Shown: positions 51,813 through 61,800, counted from the first letter of the stretch. The stretch: 64,000 nt of DNA from Thermoanaerobaculia bacterium (GCA_022071945.1 JAJVIN010000042.1:1-64000); one strand, 5' to 3'. Notes: generated by a model from the letters alone, not told the origin. A program made the numbers and translations.

Positions 51813-53131
51813 CAGGCCCCGAGGGAGCGGCGCTGCTTGCGAAAGACCTCACGGCGCGAGATGACGTTTCCGAGTGCCACGAGAGCTGCCTGGTAGAGGT
51901 CCAGGCCGGCCGCGGAACCCAGAAACCGTCGCACCATCGAAGGCCATGTGTAGAACGCCTCCTTCAGGCGAAAGGCCTCTTCCGCGAAGCTCTCGGGCGT
52001 CATCTTTCGCGGGATGAAGATCGGGTCACCGTACCGGTAGGCCGGGTCGAGCCACCACTCTGAGAAGAGGAGTCTTCCTTCGGTCCGGAGGCGCTCGTAG
52101 AGACGGGACCCGGGCGTCGGGGTGAGGGGGTTGAAGTTCGCCAGTTCGAGCCGGGCCGCCAGGGCGAAATCGAGGCACGCGCGGATGGTCTCGGTGGTGT
52201 CCTCGTCGTAGCCGAAGACAAAGGTGCCGTAGACGGCGATCCCGAGCTTGTGAAAGCGCTCGACGACCTCGAGGTAGCCGCCAGAAGCACGATTCCAGGC
52301 CTTTCCCATCTGCCGCAGATTCTGGGCGTTCATGGATTCGAAGCCGATGAGGGCCAGGAGGCACCCCGCCTCCGCCATCTTCTCCAGAAGGGTCTCGTCG
52401 CGCGCCACATCGATGCTGACCTGGCAGGCCCAGCGCATGCCCAGCGGGCGGATCGCGGCGAGGAGCGCGAGGAGATGCTCTCGATCGGCATAGAGGTTGT
52501 CGTCCACGAAGAAAAAGAGCTGGCGCCGGTTCAGGCTCTCGATCTCCTCGACCAGCCCTGACAGCTCACGCCTCCGGACCGTGCCCGGGTAAAAAGCGCG
52601 GATCGAGCAGAAATCACAGGAAAAGCGGCAGCCGCGCGTGGCTTGAATCAGCTGGATCGGGTTGTAGCGCTTGCCAGCGAAGATCCCGCGGTCGATGGCG
52701 TAATCCGCCAGAGGCCGCTCTCCCGTCCCCCGGTAGAGGGGCTGCAACTGGCCCGCTCGCGCGTCGGAGAGCACCGTCTCCCAGACGCCCTCGGCGTCGC
52801 CGGTCACGACAGCATCCGAGTGCTGGCCGGCCTCGTGTGGAAGAAACGTCGGGTGGTAGCCGCCCAGCACCACGGGAACGCCCCTTTTGCGGTACTGATC
52901 CGCGATCTGGTAGGCGCGGCGGGCCGTGAACGTCTCCACGGTGAGGGCGACGAGATCCGGACTGTCGCTTTCCGGCAGGGCCTCGAGCCGCTCGTCATAG
53001 AGGGAGATCTCAATGTCCTTCGGCGTCCATGCCGAAAGAACACCCAGCGAGAGGGGCGTCATCGCGTCGCTCGCACGGAAGTCCCCCATGTTCGGTCTGA
53101 TGAGCGTGATGCGGCGGACGCTCTCCTTCAT
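51812..53131 (-). CDS. B12-binding radical SAM enzyme (first of tandem pair)
   Basis: 439 aa, first gene of the operon that runs to 48887. The N-terminal cobalamin-binding-type domain contains RRAYQIADQYRKRGVPVVLGG and GDAEGVWETVL. The radical SAM motif is Cys168-x3-Cys172-x2-Cys175 (GCRFSCDFC), followed by FFVDDNLYADREHLLALL and IGFESMNAQNLRQMGK. The C-terminus has FIPRKMTPESFAEEA, matching its paralogue. Two paralogues side by side with a desaturase suggest sequential steps on one substrate or a heteromeric enzyme. Confidence 0.9.
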   Translation of the reverse strand: MKESVRRITLIRPNMGDFRASDAMTPLSLGVLSAWTPKDIEISLYDERLEALPESDSPDLVALTVETFTARRAYQIADQYRKRGVPVVLGGYHPTFLPHEAGQHSDAVVTGDAEGVWETVLSDARAGQLQPLYRGTGERPLADYAIDRGIFAGKRYNPIQLIQATRGCRFSCDFCSIRAFYPGTVRRRELSGLVEEIESLNRRQLFFFVDDNLYADREHLLALLAAIRPLGMRWACQVSIDVARDETLLEKMAEAGCLLALIGFESMNAQNLRQMGKAWNRASGGYLEVVERFHKLGIAVYGTFVFGYDEDTTETIRACLDFALAARLELANFNPLTPTPGSRLYERLRTEGRLLFSEWWLDPAYRYGDPIFIPRKMTPESFAEEAFRLKEAFYTWPSMVRRFLGSAAGLDLYQAALVALGNVISRREVFRKQRRSLGA

Positions 53132-53466
53132 GACCCGCGGCCTTCCCTGCCGGTTCGTGAGGGGCTTCGCCGCCCGGGGATGTCGACCTTCATCTTTGGC
53201 GATGATACCTGCGGGGAATGGTGGTCCCGATCGGGCCGGGTGCCGGCGAGGGCGAACGCACAGTCCGGATGAGGCCCTTGGCCGCCCCGTCGCCCGCGTG
53301 AGACAATCCAGCGAACATCACAGCACCCGGGACGCGAGTGGGACGGCGCCTGAAGGAAGCCTGGCGGCGCGATGGCCGTCAGAAGCCTCCTGAATCGCGG
53401 CTTTCGTTGCCGCTGTTATCGTGATCGCGTCCCGAGGGCCGTCTGTTGCGAGGAGGAGAGGCAGGC
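53132..53466. promoter_or_regulatory. 335-bp divergent promoter region between the radical SAM operon and vgrG
   Basis: Both flanking genes start outward from here, so two promoters are expected. I could not identify convincing -35/-10 or -24/-12 elements or an operator by eye. A strong GGAGGAGAGG ribosome site for vgrG lies at its right end. No gene is seen. Confidence 0.4.
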
Positions 53467-55602
53467 ATGAGCGGATACACACAGGACAACAGGAAGTTCG
53501 CGCTCACGACTCCCCTCGGCAAGGACGTGCTGCTCTTCCAGAGCCTGAAGGGGACGGAAGCCATCTCGGAGCCGTTCCGGATCGAAGTCCAGGCCATCGC
53601 GGAATGCGCTACCCGGATCCCGTTCGACAAGCTCCTCGGCCGGGAGTGCGGCATCCTGATGAAGATGGGAAAGGACGAGGAGCCGTGCTACCTCAGCGGC
53701 GTCTGCGCCGAGGTGCACCAGGGAATGCGGACCTGGACCTTCGCCCGCTACCGGCTCGTCCTGGTCCCCGAGTTCCAGCTCCTCGACAAGAAGAGGCGGA
53801 GCCGGATCTTCGTCGAGGAAAACGTCCCCGGCATCCTGAAGAAGGTTCTCGAGGGCCAAAACGTCTCGTTCGAGCTCGGTGAGACCTACGAGCCGCGCGA
53901 CTTCTGCGTCCAGTACCGCGAGAGCGATTTCGACTTTGCCTCCCGGCTGATGGAAGAAGAGGGGATCCGGTACTACTTCGAGCACACCGCCTCCGGGCAC
54001 AAGATGATCCTCTCGGACAACGCGTCCCGCCACCCTACCGTGCCCGGCCCCGCGACGCTGACCTTCGAGGACATCGAAGGAGGGCTGAGGGAAAAGGAGC
54101 GGATCTACCGGTGGGAGAAGGCTCAGTCCATGAGGTCCGGCAAGATCACGCTCTGGGACCACTGTTTCGAGATCCCCCACAAGAACCTCGAGTCGCAGGA
54201 GGTCATTCTCGACAGTGTCGTGGCTGGAACCGAGACACATCGCCTGAGGGCCGGCGGCGTGGAGACGCGGGAGTCGTATGACTGGCCCGGCCGCTACGCC
54301 CAGCGGTTCGACGGGATCGACCGCAACGGCGGCCCGCGCCCCGCGGAGCTTTCCAAGATCTTCAGGGACGGGCCGCGAACCGCCGCCATCCGGATGGACG
54401 AGGAGACCGTGCCCGCCCTGACCATCCAGGGCATGACGAACGCGCGGCATCTGAGGGCCGGCCACAGATTCGTCCTCAAGGGGCATTTCAACGGCGACGG
54501 CCCCTATTTCATCACCGCCACGTCCTTCGAGGCCGAGGAAACGGGGAACTATCGGACGGGGCGGTCGGAGCCGCCCACCTACAAGCTCGGGTTCACATGC
54601 CTCCCCGCCGCTGTTCCGTACCGCCCTCGGCGGAAGACACCTCTCCCGAGGATTTCTGGGCCGCAATCAGCCGTTGTCGTGGGGCCGCCGGGAGAGGAGA
54701 TCTTCACGGACAAGTACGGCCGCGTGAAAGTACAGTTTCACTGGGACCGCGACGGAAAGCACAATCAGGACAGCAGTTGCTGGATCCGGACCGGAACGAT
54801 GTGGGCGGGCCGGATGTGGGGAATGGTCCACATCCCGCGGATCGGGCAGGAGGTCATCGTCGCCTTTCTCGAGGGGGATCCTGACCAGCCCATCATCGTG
54901 GGGTCCACTTACAACAGCGACATGATGCCGCCGTACCCGCTCCCGGCGAACAAGACCCAGAGCGGCCTCAAGTCCCGGAGCAGCCCGGGGGGAGGCCCGG
55001 CGAACTTCAATGAGCTGCGGTTCGAGGACAAGAAGGGCTCCGAGCAGGTCTACCTGCACGCCGAGAAGAACGAGGACATCGTCGTCGAGAACGACAAGAC
55101 CGAGTTCGTGGGGCACGACGAGACGATCGAGATCGGCCACGACCGCACGGAATCCGTGGGGCACGACGAGACACTTTCCGTCGGCAACGACCGGACCCGC
55201 CGGGTGGGGAAGAACGAGGCAGTCACCATTGGCGCGAACAGGACCCATGGCGTTGGCCAGGACGAGTCGATCTCGGTCGGCGGCAGCCAGTCGATTTCGG
55301 TGGGGCAGAGCCGGAGCGCGAGCATCGGCCAGAGCGAGAGCGTCCACGCGGGCCGCTCGGTCTCCGTGACCGCGGGAGACTCGATCACCCTCTCGGTCGG
55401 CCCCAACAGCATCACCATCGACAAGACGGGGATCAAGATCAACGGGATCCAGGTCGAGCTGCAAGGGAAAGCCAAGATCGAGGAGTCCGCGCCCAAGGTC
55501 GAGATCTCCGGGCAGACGACCGAGATTTCCGGTCAGAAGATCAAGATCGAGGCCGGTGGCAAGACCGAGATCAAGGGGGGAGTCGTCAAGATCAACTGCT
55601 GA
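53467..55602 (+). CDS. vgrG: type VI secretion spike protein VgrG
   Basis: 711 aa from ATG 53467 (GGAGGAGAGG upstream). The N-terminal gp27-like part includes FRIEVQAIAECATRIPFDKL and the conserved YRESDFDFASRLMEEEGIRY. The gp5/OB-fold part carries DKYGRVKVQFHWDRDG, WIRTGTMWAG and HIPRIGQEVIVAFLEGDPDQP. The C-terminal beta-helix needle is an array of about 8-residue repeats (GHDETIEIGHDRTESVGHDE and similar), then a short tail ending KIEAGGKTEIKGGVVKIN. There is no fused effector domain, so cargo must ride on the PAAR tip or adaptor. Five - strand genes converge on it, including PAAR and DUF4123 genes. No structural T6SS genes are visible in the window. Confidence 0.95.
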   Translation: MSGYTQDNRKFALTTPLGKDVLLFQSLKGTEAISEPFRIEVQAIAECATRIPFDKLLGRECGILMKMGKDEEPCYLSGVCAEVHQGMRTWTFARYRLVLVPEFQLLDKKRRSRIFVEENVPGILKKVLEGQNVSFELGETYEPRDFCVQYRESDFDFASRLMEEEGIRYYFEHTASGHKMILSDNASRHPTVPGPATLTFEDIEGGLREKERIYRWEKAQSMRSGKITLWDHCFEIPHKNLESQEVILDSVVAGTETHRLRAGGVETRESYDWPGRYAQRFDGIDRNGGPRPAELSKIFRDGPRTAAIRMDEETVPALTIQGMTNARHLRAGHRFVLKGHFNGDGPYFITATSFEAEETGNYRTGRSEPPTYKLGFTCLPAAVPYRPRRKTPLPRISGPQSAVVVGPPGEEIFTDKYGRVKVQFHWDRDGKHNQDSSCWIRTGTMWAGRMWGMVHIPRIGQEVIVAFLEGDPDQPIIVGSTYNSDMMPPYPLPANKTQSGLKSRSSPGGGPANFNELRFEDKKGSEQVYLHAEKNEDIVVENDKTEFVGHDETIEIGHDRTESVGHDETLSVGNDRTRRVGKNEAVTIGANRTHGVGQDESISVGGSQSISVGQSRSASIGQSESVHAGRSVSVTAGDSITLSVGPNSITIDKTGIKINGIQVELQGKAKIEESAPKVEISGQTTEISGQKIKIEAGGKTEIKGGVVKINC

Positions 55603-55629
55603 GCCGGGCCGTGCCGGCGCGTCGCGGAC

Positions 55630-56550
55630 TCAGCCGCCGCCGAAGGCCCCGGACGCGAGGCGCGAAAGTAGGGCTTCGGCGGCGGCCTGGGCCTTCGCGT
55701 CTCGCTGGTGGCGGGCGAGCCCGGCCGCGATTCGGGCGTGAGAGACCGCCAGGGCGGCGCGGGATTCGTTCCTGGATTCCAGCCGCGCCAGCGAGACCCA
55801 CGCCCAGGCACTGTGAGGCGGGGCGGCGGCGCACTGGGCATAGGCCGCCTCGGCCTCGTCGAGACGGCCGAGGCGCTCGAGCGCCGACGCGCGCACCAGG
55901 ACCATTCCGGGCGGAGGCTCGTCCGAGAGCACGATCGCGAGCGCGGAGCAGACGAGCGCCATTTCCGCGTCTTCGTTCTCGAGTGCGATGCCAGAAAGCG
56001 AGGCCCAGATCCCCGGTTCCAAGGGCGCCATCTCCGCCGCCTCGATCGTCAGGCGCTCGGCCTGTCCTCTCTTGCCCTCGAGCTTGGCGGAGGCGGCCAG
56101 GGCGAGCGTGGCTTCCGCGCTCTCTGGGTCGAGGCGGCGGGCCTCGGCCGCGTAGTCTCTCGCCCGGGCCGGGTTGTTTCGGGCGAGTTCCACATGCGCC
56201 ATCGTCATCAGCGCTCGTGTCGAGCGGGGCTCCTTGGCGAGAACGAAAGAGGCGTCCCTCGAGGCGGCATCGAGGTCGAGGAGACCGAGGTTGGACCGCG
56301 CCCGGACTTGCCGGCACGCAATGCCCTCGGGGAACCTCTCCACACCCTTGGAGGCTGCCTCGCGCGCGCCTTCGTAGTCCTTCGTCTTCAGACAGCACTC
56401 CGCGAGGTCCGCGTGGACATCCTCGGAAGAGGCACCCTTCTCGCGCGCGGACTCGAGGAGCTTGCGGCCTAGAGGGAAATCCCCGTCGCGAATCGCTTCC
56501 CTCGCGTCAGTGAGAAGCTCGGCGACCGTTCGGGCGTCCGTCATCGCCAT
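55630..56550 (-). CDS. soluble tetratricopeptide-repeat protein of the VgrG island
   Basis: 306 aa, all helical, no signal peptide. TPR-like helix pairs repeat throughout, for example ARDYAAEARRLDPESAEATL, IWASLSGIALENEDAEMALV and ASALERLGRLDEAEAAYAQC. ATG 56550 and ATG 56544 are both possible starts. It ends 27 nt from the convergent vgrG stop and follows the 177-aa protein by 7 nt. TPR proteins near T6SS cargo genes can act as adaptors or immunity proteins, but the role is not shown here. Confidence 0.8.
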   Translation of the reverse strand: MAMTDARTVAELLTDAREAIRDGDFPLGRKLLESAREKGASSEDVHADLAECCLKTKDYEGAREAASKGVERFPEGIACRQVRARSNLGLLDLDAASRDASFVLAKEPRSTRALMTMAHVELARNNPARARDYAAEARRLDPESAEATLALAASAKLEGKRGQAERLTIEAAEMAPLEPGIWASLSGIALENEDAEMALVCSALAIVLSDEPPPGMVLVRASALERLGRLDEAEAAYAQCAAAPPHSAWAWVSLARLESRNESRAALAVSHARIAAGLARHQRDAKAQAAAEALLSRLASGAFGGG

Positions 56551-56557
56551 CCTGTTC

Positions 56558-57091
56558 TCAACCGGAGGCGCCCGCCATCTGTCCCAGCTGGTCGTACAGA
56601 ACGGTGAAGCCCATCCCGATGAGGATCCCGGCCGCGATCGCCCATCCGCCCGTCAAACCGAAGATCATGATGAGGAGGCTCGAAAGGACCATTCCTCCGA
56701 GGGCGACGGCGAGAGAACGCAGACCGTCCTCGTCGAACGGGTTCCTCCCCTTGATCAGCTGATCGATGATGTGGTCGATGAAGGTCAGGGCCGCGCCCCC
56801 GGGCAGACCCTTGATGATGCCGAGGCCGGGAAACCCGCCGGCGCCGCGAGCCAGCTTCCCGAGCTGCCCCGCCAGGCCGCTTCTCGACACGCCCCGGCCC
56901 GCGGCCCGCATCCCCGCCTCGATCTCGCCGGCAGACGCCTCGGCCGCCTCGCCGAGCTTGTCCGCCATGTCGGCCAAGGCTCCCGCCAGTCCGAAAGGAA
57001 GTCCCGGCTTCTCGCCTCCGCACTTCGCCGTCGCCCCGCCAGGAGGGGCCGTGTCGTTGAACGTCACGCCGCCCTTGAGAACCGTGCCCAT
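56558..57091 (-). CDS. unknown Gly/Ala-rich protein with C-terminal hydrophobic hairpin; T6SS effector candidate
   Basis: 177 aa, family not recognised. The N-terminus is short and polar (MGTVLKGGVTFNDTAPPGG), followed by an amphipathic Ala-rich helix (LAGALADMADKLGEAAEASA), a Gly-rich linker and, at about residues 127-168, two adjacent hydrophobic helices (LAVALGGMVLSSLLIMIFGL and GWAIAAGILIGMGFTVLYD). Such a hairpin is seen in membrane-active toxins and also in ordinary membrane proteins. Encoded two genes downstream of a DUF4123 chaperone and a PAAR protein, it is one of two candidate effectors; the alternative is an immunity or accessory membrane protein. Confidence 0.6.
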   Translation of the reverse strand: MGTVLKGGVTFNDTAPPGGATAKCGGEKPGLPFGLAGALADMADKLGEAAEASAGEIEAGMRAAGRGVSRSGLAGQLGKLARGAGGFPGLGIIKGLPGGAALTFIDHIIDQLIKGRNPFDEDGLRSLAVALGGMVLSSLLIMIFGLTGGWAIAAGILIGMGFTVLYDQLGQMAGASG

Positions 57092-57101
57092 CGTCTCCTC
57101 C

Positions 57102-57500
57102 TCAGCTTCCCTCGCTGGGTCCAGACCCGCAATCCCGGGCCTCCGTCATGATCCGGGCGAAATGAAAAAGCGCCTGCGCCTTCTCGCGGGCCGGCAGAGC
57201 GCGAGACCTCATCACGACGGCGGCCGGCAGCTGCCGCCGGTCGTTCTGAAAGCCCACTCCGAGAAGGGTCTCGGCCTTGATGTACAGAAGAAGCTCCATC
57301 TCGGTTTCGAATCCGGCCTTTCGGCCCCGTTCCATCGCATTCCGGATCTGGCGCCGCAACGTTTCACGCGAGACCTCTCGCACCCGGCCTCCGGTCAGGT
57401 CTCCTGCCCGCAGTTCGGACTCGACGCGCTGGACGAAGTCCGAAAGCGCCACCTCGCGAAAGAGCGCCACCTGCTCCCGGGTCACCTTGAAGAGCCCCAT
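57102..57500 (-). CDS. unknown 132-aa protein directly downstream of the DUF4123 chaperone
   Basis: 132 aa from ATG 57500, sharing one base with the DUF4123 stop (TGATG). It is soluble and mainly helical: MGLFKVTREQVALFREVALS, then SRETLRRQIRNAMERGRKAG and ETEMELLLYIKAETLLGVGF. No catalytic motif is visible. In DUF4123 systems the gene immediately after the chaperone often encodes the cargo, but this protein is small and looks like a helical adaptor. I cannot assign a function. Confidence 0.65.
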   Translation of the reverse strand: MGLFKVTREQVALFREVALSDFVQRVESELRAGDLTGGRVREVSRETLRRQIRNAMERGRKAGFETEMELLLYIKAETLLGVGFQNDRRQLPAAVVMRSRALPAREKAQALFHFARIMTEARDCGSGPSEGS

Positions 57501-58039
57501 CAGCGGCTCAGCTCCTTCACCGCGGCCGTCACGAGGCCCCCCCTCAGGCCGTGGCTGAGCAGGCTCTCGCCGTCCTCCCCTTCCGTGTGAAAGGCCGTGA
57601 TGGGACCGAAGATCTCGCACGCTTGCTGGCTCGTGCAGGACGGCAGGAAGGCCCTGAGGATGCGAGGGTCGTAGAAGCGGAAGTAGACCTCTCCCTCGCC
57701 CTCGAACTCGACCTTCAGGAATCGCCGCAGGTGCTTTCGGACCTCCGGGAAGGCGGCGGGAGAGGACAGAAAGACCCCGCAGCTCGCCCCCCAGCACTCA
57801 AAGACCAGTTCTCTCAGGGCGCTCGAGCCCGGGGAGAACCGGAGGAGGTAGGGCGCTTGTTCCTCGAGCTCGATGGCCGCGGTGCCGTCGAAGAGCGACT
57901 GCTTCTCTTCCCGGCAGGATTCGATCCAAGGGAAAAGCCCGGGATCCCGCGCCGCGTCGAGGATGCCGTAGAGTCCGCCGGGCGCCGCCTCGAGCGAGGA
58001 CAGGACGGTTCCCAGCGCGCGCGGGGAGAGGTCAGACAC
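57500..58039 (-). CDS. DUF4123-type T6SS effector chaperone/adaptor
   Basis: 179 aa from GTG 58039, overlapping the PAAR gene end by 8 nt. The DUF4123 core is recognisable: LYGILDAARDPGLFPW near the start, LEEQAPYLLRFSPGS, the HLRRFLKVEFEGEGEVYFRF segment and the hallmark FYDPRILRAFLPSCTSQQAC then IFGPITAF. This family (Tec/TAP adaptors) loads effectors onto VgrG or PAAR. It sits directly between PAAR and the candidate cargo genes, as expected. Confidence 0.9.
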   Translation of the reverse strand: MSDLSPRALGTVLSSLEAAPGGLYGILDAARDPGLFPWIESCREEKQSLFDGTAAIELEEQAPYLLRFSPGSSALRELVFECWGASCGVFLSSPAAFPEVRKHLRRFLKVEFEGEGEVYFRFYDPRILRAFLPSCTSQQACEIFGPITAFHTEGEDGESLLSHGLRGGLVTAAVKELSR

Positions 58040-58394
58040 TGGAGGGGCCTCCCGAGATCCCCGCCGAAGCCGATCCCGAGGCGGCGCACATGCACTGTCC
58101 CTTCGAGTCGCCGATGATGGTTCTCGTGGCGCCCTCGGCGATTGTGCCTCCGTGAGCGTGCTTGTCCCCGATACGTGCCGCGGCCATGCCGCCTATGTCG
58201 ACAGTGGACGAACCCTGAATGATGAAGGTCGTCGCCCCGGAGCCCTCGCAGAGCGCGGGGTCGCCCTTGCGGGCCGCCGGCATCCCCTCGACGAGGACAC
58301 TGTCGCATCCCTTGATGATGGGACCACCCACGTGCGGGGGAGGGTCGACCATCGGGCAGACGTGCTTGTCCTGAACTCGAGCCCCTGGCGGCAT
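58032..58394 (-). CDS. PAAR-domain T6SS spike tip protein
   Basis: 120 aa from ATG 58394 with GAGGAGGT just upstream. It holds the typical PAAR repeats VLVEGMPAARKGDPA and VDIGGMAAARIGDKHAHGG and the early CPMVDPPPHVGGPI segment with His/Cys residues that bind zinc at the tip. It is a stand-alone PAAR with no fused toxin domain. It heads the five-gene - strand run and should sit on the VgrG encoded at 53467. Confidence 0.92.
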   Translation of the reverse strand: MPPGARVQDKHVCPMVDPPPHVGGPIIKGCDSVLVEGMPAARKGDPALCEGSGATTFIIQGSSTVDIGGMAAARIGDKHAHGGTIAEGATRTIIGDSKGQCMCAASGSASAGISGGPSSV

Positions 58395-58827
58395 TTGGGT
58401 ACCTCCTCTGATGGACGAGGTTCCCGTGGTTTCCACGGATCCCTCATCACTTGCCATTTCGGGACTTTGGGTTGGTGGAGAGATGGTACTCCGGAGAGGC
58501 GGCGGCGGCCAAGTGCCGCGACAGTCCCGAGGCCATCGAGGCCAGACTCGGCCCTCGCGGGGGCGCGACCCTGTCCGCTTTTCGTCTGGCTGGGCGAAAG
58601 GCCACCGCGCCTCGCCGCTGGGTCGCCGCCGGCGTGCCGGGGCCTCGATTGACCCGCGTGACCGCGGCGGGCGAGAATCACGATTCTCCAATGTCCGAAA
58701 TCCGTGCTGGCCGGCGTGCCGGGGGCCTCGGGAGTGTGCGGGTGGTGCCCGCCACGCCAATCGGCGCGTCGTGCTCGTCAAGAAGAAGAGTCGCTGACCC
58801 GCGAAGACCCAGAAGGAGGGACCCGAG
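58395..58827. promoter_or_regulatory. 433-bp divergent intergenic region with a small inverted repeat
   Basis: It separates the PAAR gene and the large metallopeptidase gene, both starting outward. An inverted repeat GAGAATCacGATTCTC lies at 58673-58688, about 140 bp before the + strand start, and could be a regulator site. No credible gene or RNA was seen. An AAGGAGG site at 58812-58818 marks the + strand start. Confidence 0.4.
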
Positions 58828-61800
58828 ATGGCGGACGCAAGGCGAAAAGGCCAACCGTTGAATGCGGCTGGGTCCCTCGGAAAGAAGCCGGAATACCAGC
58901 CCGAGAAAGGGCTCACGCCCGGGCAAACCGGAACTCGCGGGCCGCTCGGTGCGTGCCCCCGCGCGGATCGCCGGCTCCGCGGCCTTGCCCGGGCGATCCT
59001 TCTCGCCTCGCTGAAGATGGCCCTCGCCGCCATCGCCTGCTGTCCGGACGGCGCCCCGCTCCTGGCGCAGGGGACGTACAGATCGGCCTTCGAGGCGTAC
59101 CGCCGGTTTCCGGGCGAGCCCATTCTCACGACGAGCAGTTCGGCTTCCGTCCCCCTGCTCGGCGGCAATGACGAGATCTGGGGAAGCGCCTCCTTGTCGC
59201 TGCCCGCGAGCTTCACGGGCCGGGAGAGTAGCTCCGGCGTTCTGCTGCTGGACTTCCCTCAGCAGTTCGACGCGACGGTGTCCTACACGCACAAACACCC
59301 CGTGGAGGCTCCGGAAACGCCTCACACGGCGGTGCTCGTGGTCAGGATGCGGGACAACAGTTCGGTGCCCGCGTTCGACTGTGCCGTCCGGAGCCCCTCC
59401 CGGGGGTTCATGTCCGGCGGTTCCGCCTCGTTCCGCGTCGTTGTTTCTTGTCCCGTGGCGGGGCTTTCCACGTACAACCGGAACTTCGCCAACGGAATCC
59501 AGAACCACTACTCGGACGCCGTCCTTTCCATCAAGCTCGAGATCGACGGGAAAGAGGCCTCCGGCCAGAGCATCTACGGCACCTATCACAACTTCAGCAC
59601 GGTCGACTCCATCTCGATCGATTCCCGCTCGGTGAGCCCGGCCCCCGGAACACGCCTTCAACCTGGGGCCCGCGCCTCGTTCTCGGCGGCGGGTCTTGCT
59701 CAAGTGCTCTCGCGTCCCGCCGGACGGGCCGGACTGCGCCTCTACGACCAGCGCGGGGTCCTTCAGGCGTCGTCGTCGCCGGACGAGCAGGTCACGAAGG
59801 GCGCGGCCAAGGGCGTTTCGCTGACCGTGAGGGAATTCACCATCGACCCCGGCGTGACCAGGCTGGACCTGAAGGGTGTCCTCACCGACGATGCCGGGTC
59901 CGAGGTCCTGGCGCAAACGCAGGTTCTCTCTTATCCGGTCGGGGAGCCGTGCACCCTTTCCGGACGCCTCTTCCGCGAGGGGCGGCTCGGCACCTACCCG
60001 CTGCCAAACGCCTCCGTCGAACTCTGGGACGTCACGCAGGAGCCAGGCCAGAGGATCGGCCGCGTCCAGGCCGAGCTGAAGGGGACGTTCGAGGTCCCGG
60101 ACGCCCGTTACTGTTTCAAGATCGCCCCTGGCCTCGACACGTCTCGCAAGTACCAACTCCGTGTTTTCCTGAGAGATGCCGAACGGGATGACTCCTCGAG
60201 ATTTCTCGTCTCGGCGGGATCGGGCGACGGAGGCTCCGCCCACGAGGTGAGATGGGAGCCGTTCTCTCCCTCTGGCACGAGCGACGTCATTCGGGACCTC
60301 GAGGTTGGAGACGGGGCTCCCCTCGTGGTCAACGCGGCGCGCCGCGACGTCTCCTACGCCGCGGCGGAAACCTACTGGCACGTCTGGCGGCAGGTGTACC
60401 TGATGATGCCGGTGAATACGAGCCTCCCGTTGTCGAGAGATCTGCCCCTCGAGGTCTACCTGAATGGTCCGAACGGGATCTCCTTCTATTGCGCGACAGC
60501 GGACCCCGCCGGGTGCTTGACACCCTCGAGTATTTCCCTCGAGCCAAAAGACAGCGTGCCGGGCGCCAATCCGAGTGTCGTCTGGCACGAGTTCGGGCAC
60601 CATCTGCTCCGTGAGCTGTACGGGGGAGAGATCCCCCGCCCCGCCCCTTCCACGGACCCGGCCCTCGACCGGAACCACAACGGCTTTGCCAATGATTACA
60701 CGTGCGGATCTCTCGACGAGGGGTTCGCGACCTTCTGGGGAACGGCCTCGAGCCAGGTGTTCGAGACGCTCCGGCGTCCTGTTTACCGCTGGAACACTCC
60801 GAGCCCCGAGAACGGGGGCCATCTCGACCCGGAGCTCAACTACCTCGCGGTCGGCCCCGTCTCCGGACCCTCCGCCCGTTTCGATGAAGAGATGGCGGTT
60901 GCCGGGCTCTTGTGGGACCTCATCGATGGCGCCATCGACCCACCCTCGGGGGCGTCCGGGGTCTCGGACACGATCGACCTCTCGCTGAAGGATGTCATTT
61001 CGGTCTTCTCGAGCCGTAAGCCTGGCAGCCTGCTCCAGCTGCATGGCGCCCTCGCGCAGGCGTTTCCTTCCCTGGCCGTTCCCCCGGGTCTCGAACTCTC
61101 GCCCCTCGATCAGCTCTTCGTGCTGCACGGGTTCTTCCATGACAACAACCCCGCCGACTGGTCTTACTCGCCAGGGGAACAGGTGGGCAGGGCCGCGAAT
61201 GGCGCCACGTGGCAAGGAACCATTCAGGACATGTCGAACCAGGAGGTCACCCGGGTCATCCCCGCTCGGCCCGGCCGCGAGAACTTGCCCCAATTGAAGG
61301 GCGCGACGGCGGCGCTGGCCTTCGTCGACGAGGCGGGGGAACCCGTTCCCTCGGCCAACCTCGAGGCGCGCTTCGAGTTCGGTCCGGGTTTCGAGGGCTG
61401 GAACTCCTCGGAGGCCGTCGAGATTTCCGGGGGCTCGGTCTATCTTCAGTTCCCTCCTCCGTCCTATCCCGTCCGCGCCACCTTCCAGGTTCCAGACAGC
61501 CCGGGGCCACCCCTCGTCATCGAGGGGACAACCTACTGGTCCAGGGCGGGAACGGAGGGAGAGCTGACGTCGCACACGTTCGTCGTCCCCTCCCTACCCG
61601 TGCTCACGTCCCTGGATCCCATCTCGGGGCAGGCCGGCGAGACGGTGACGCTCTCGGGCCGGAACTTCTCGGAGAAACCGGCGGAGAACCAGGTTCTGTT
61701 CGGCGAGGCCGTGTCGGACATCGTTTCGGCCTCGGCCGATAGGCTCGTCGTCCGGGTGCCCGCTGGCGCCCCGCCTGGCCCGGCCCTGGTGAGTGTGAGA

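Noticed and set aside
53132-53466. Sigma-54 type promoter in front of vgrG
   Set aside because: GG and GC pairs were seen near 53395-53415, but the spacing does not fit the -24/-12 rule.
55080-55390. Short regular repeats suggestive of a CRISPR array
   Set aside because: They are in-frame codons of the VgrG beta-helix needle, about 24 bp apart without unique spacers.
58678-61575. 965-codon - strand frame over the metallopeptidase gene
   Set aside because: The + strand frame has a ribosome site, HEFGH and recognised domains; the antisense translation is Arg/Gly/Glu-rich without motifs.
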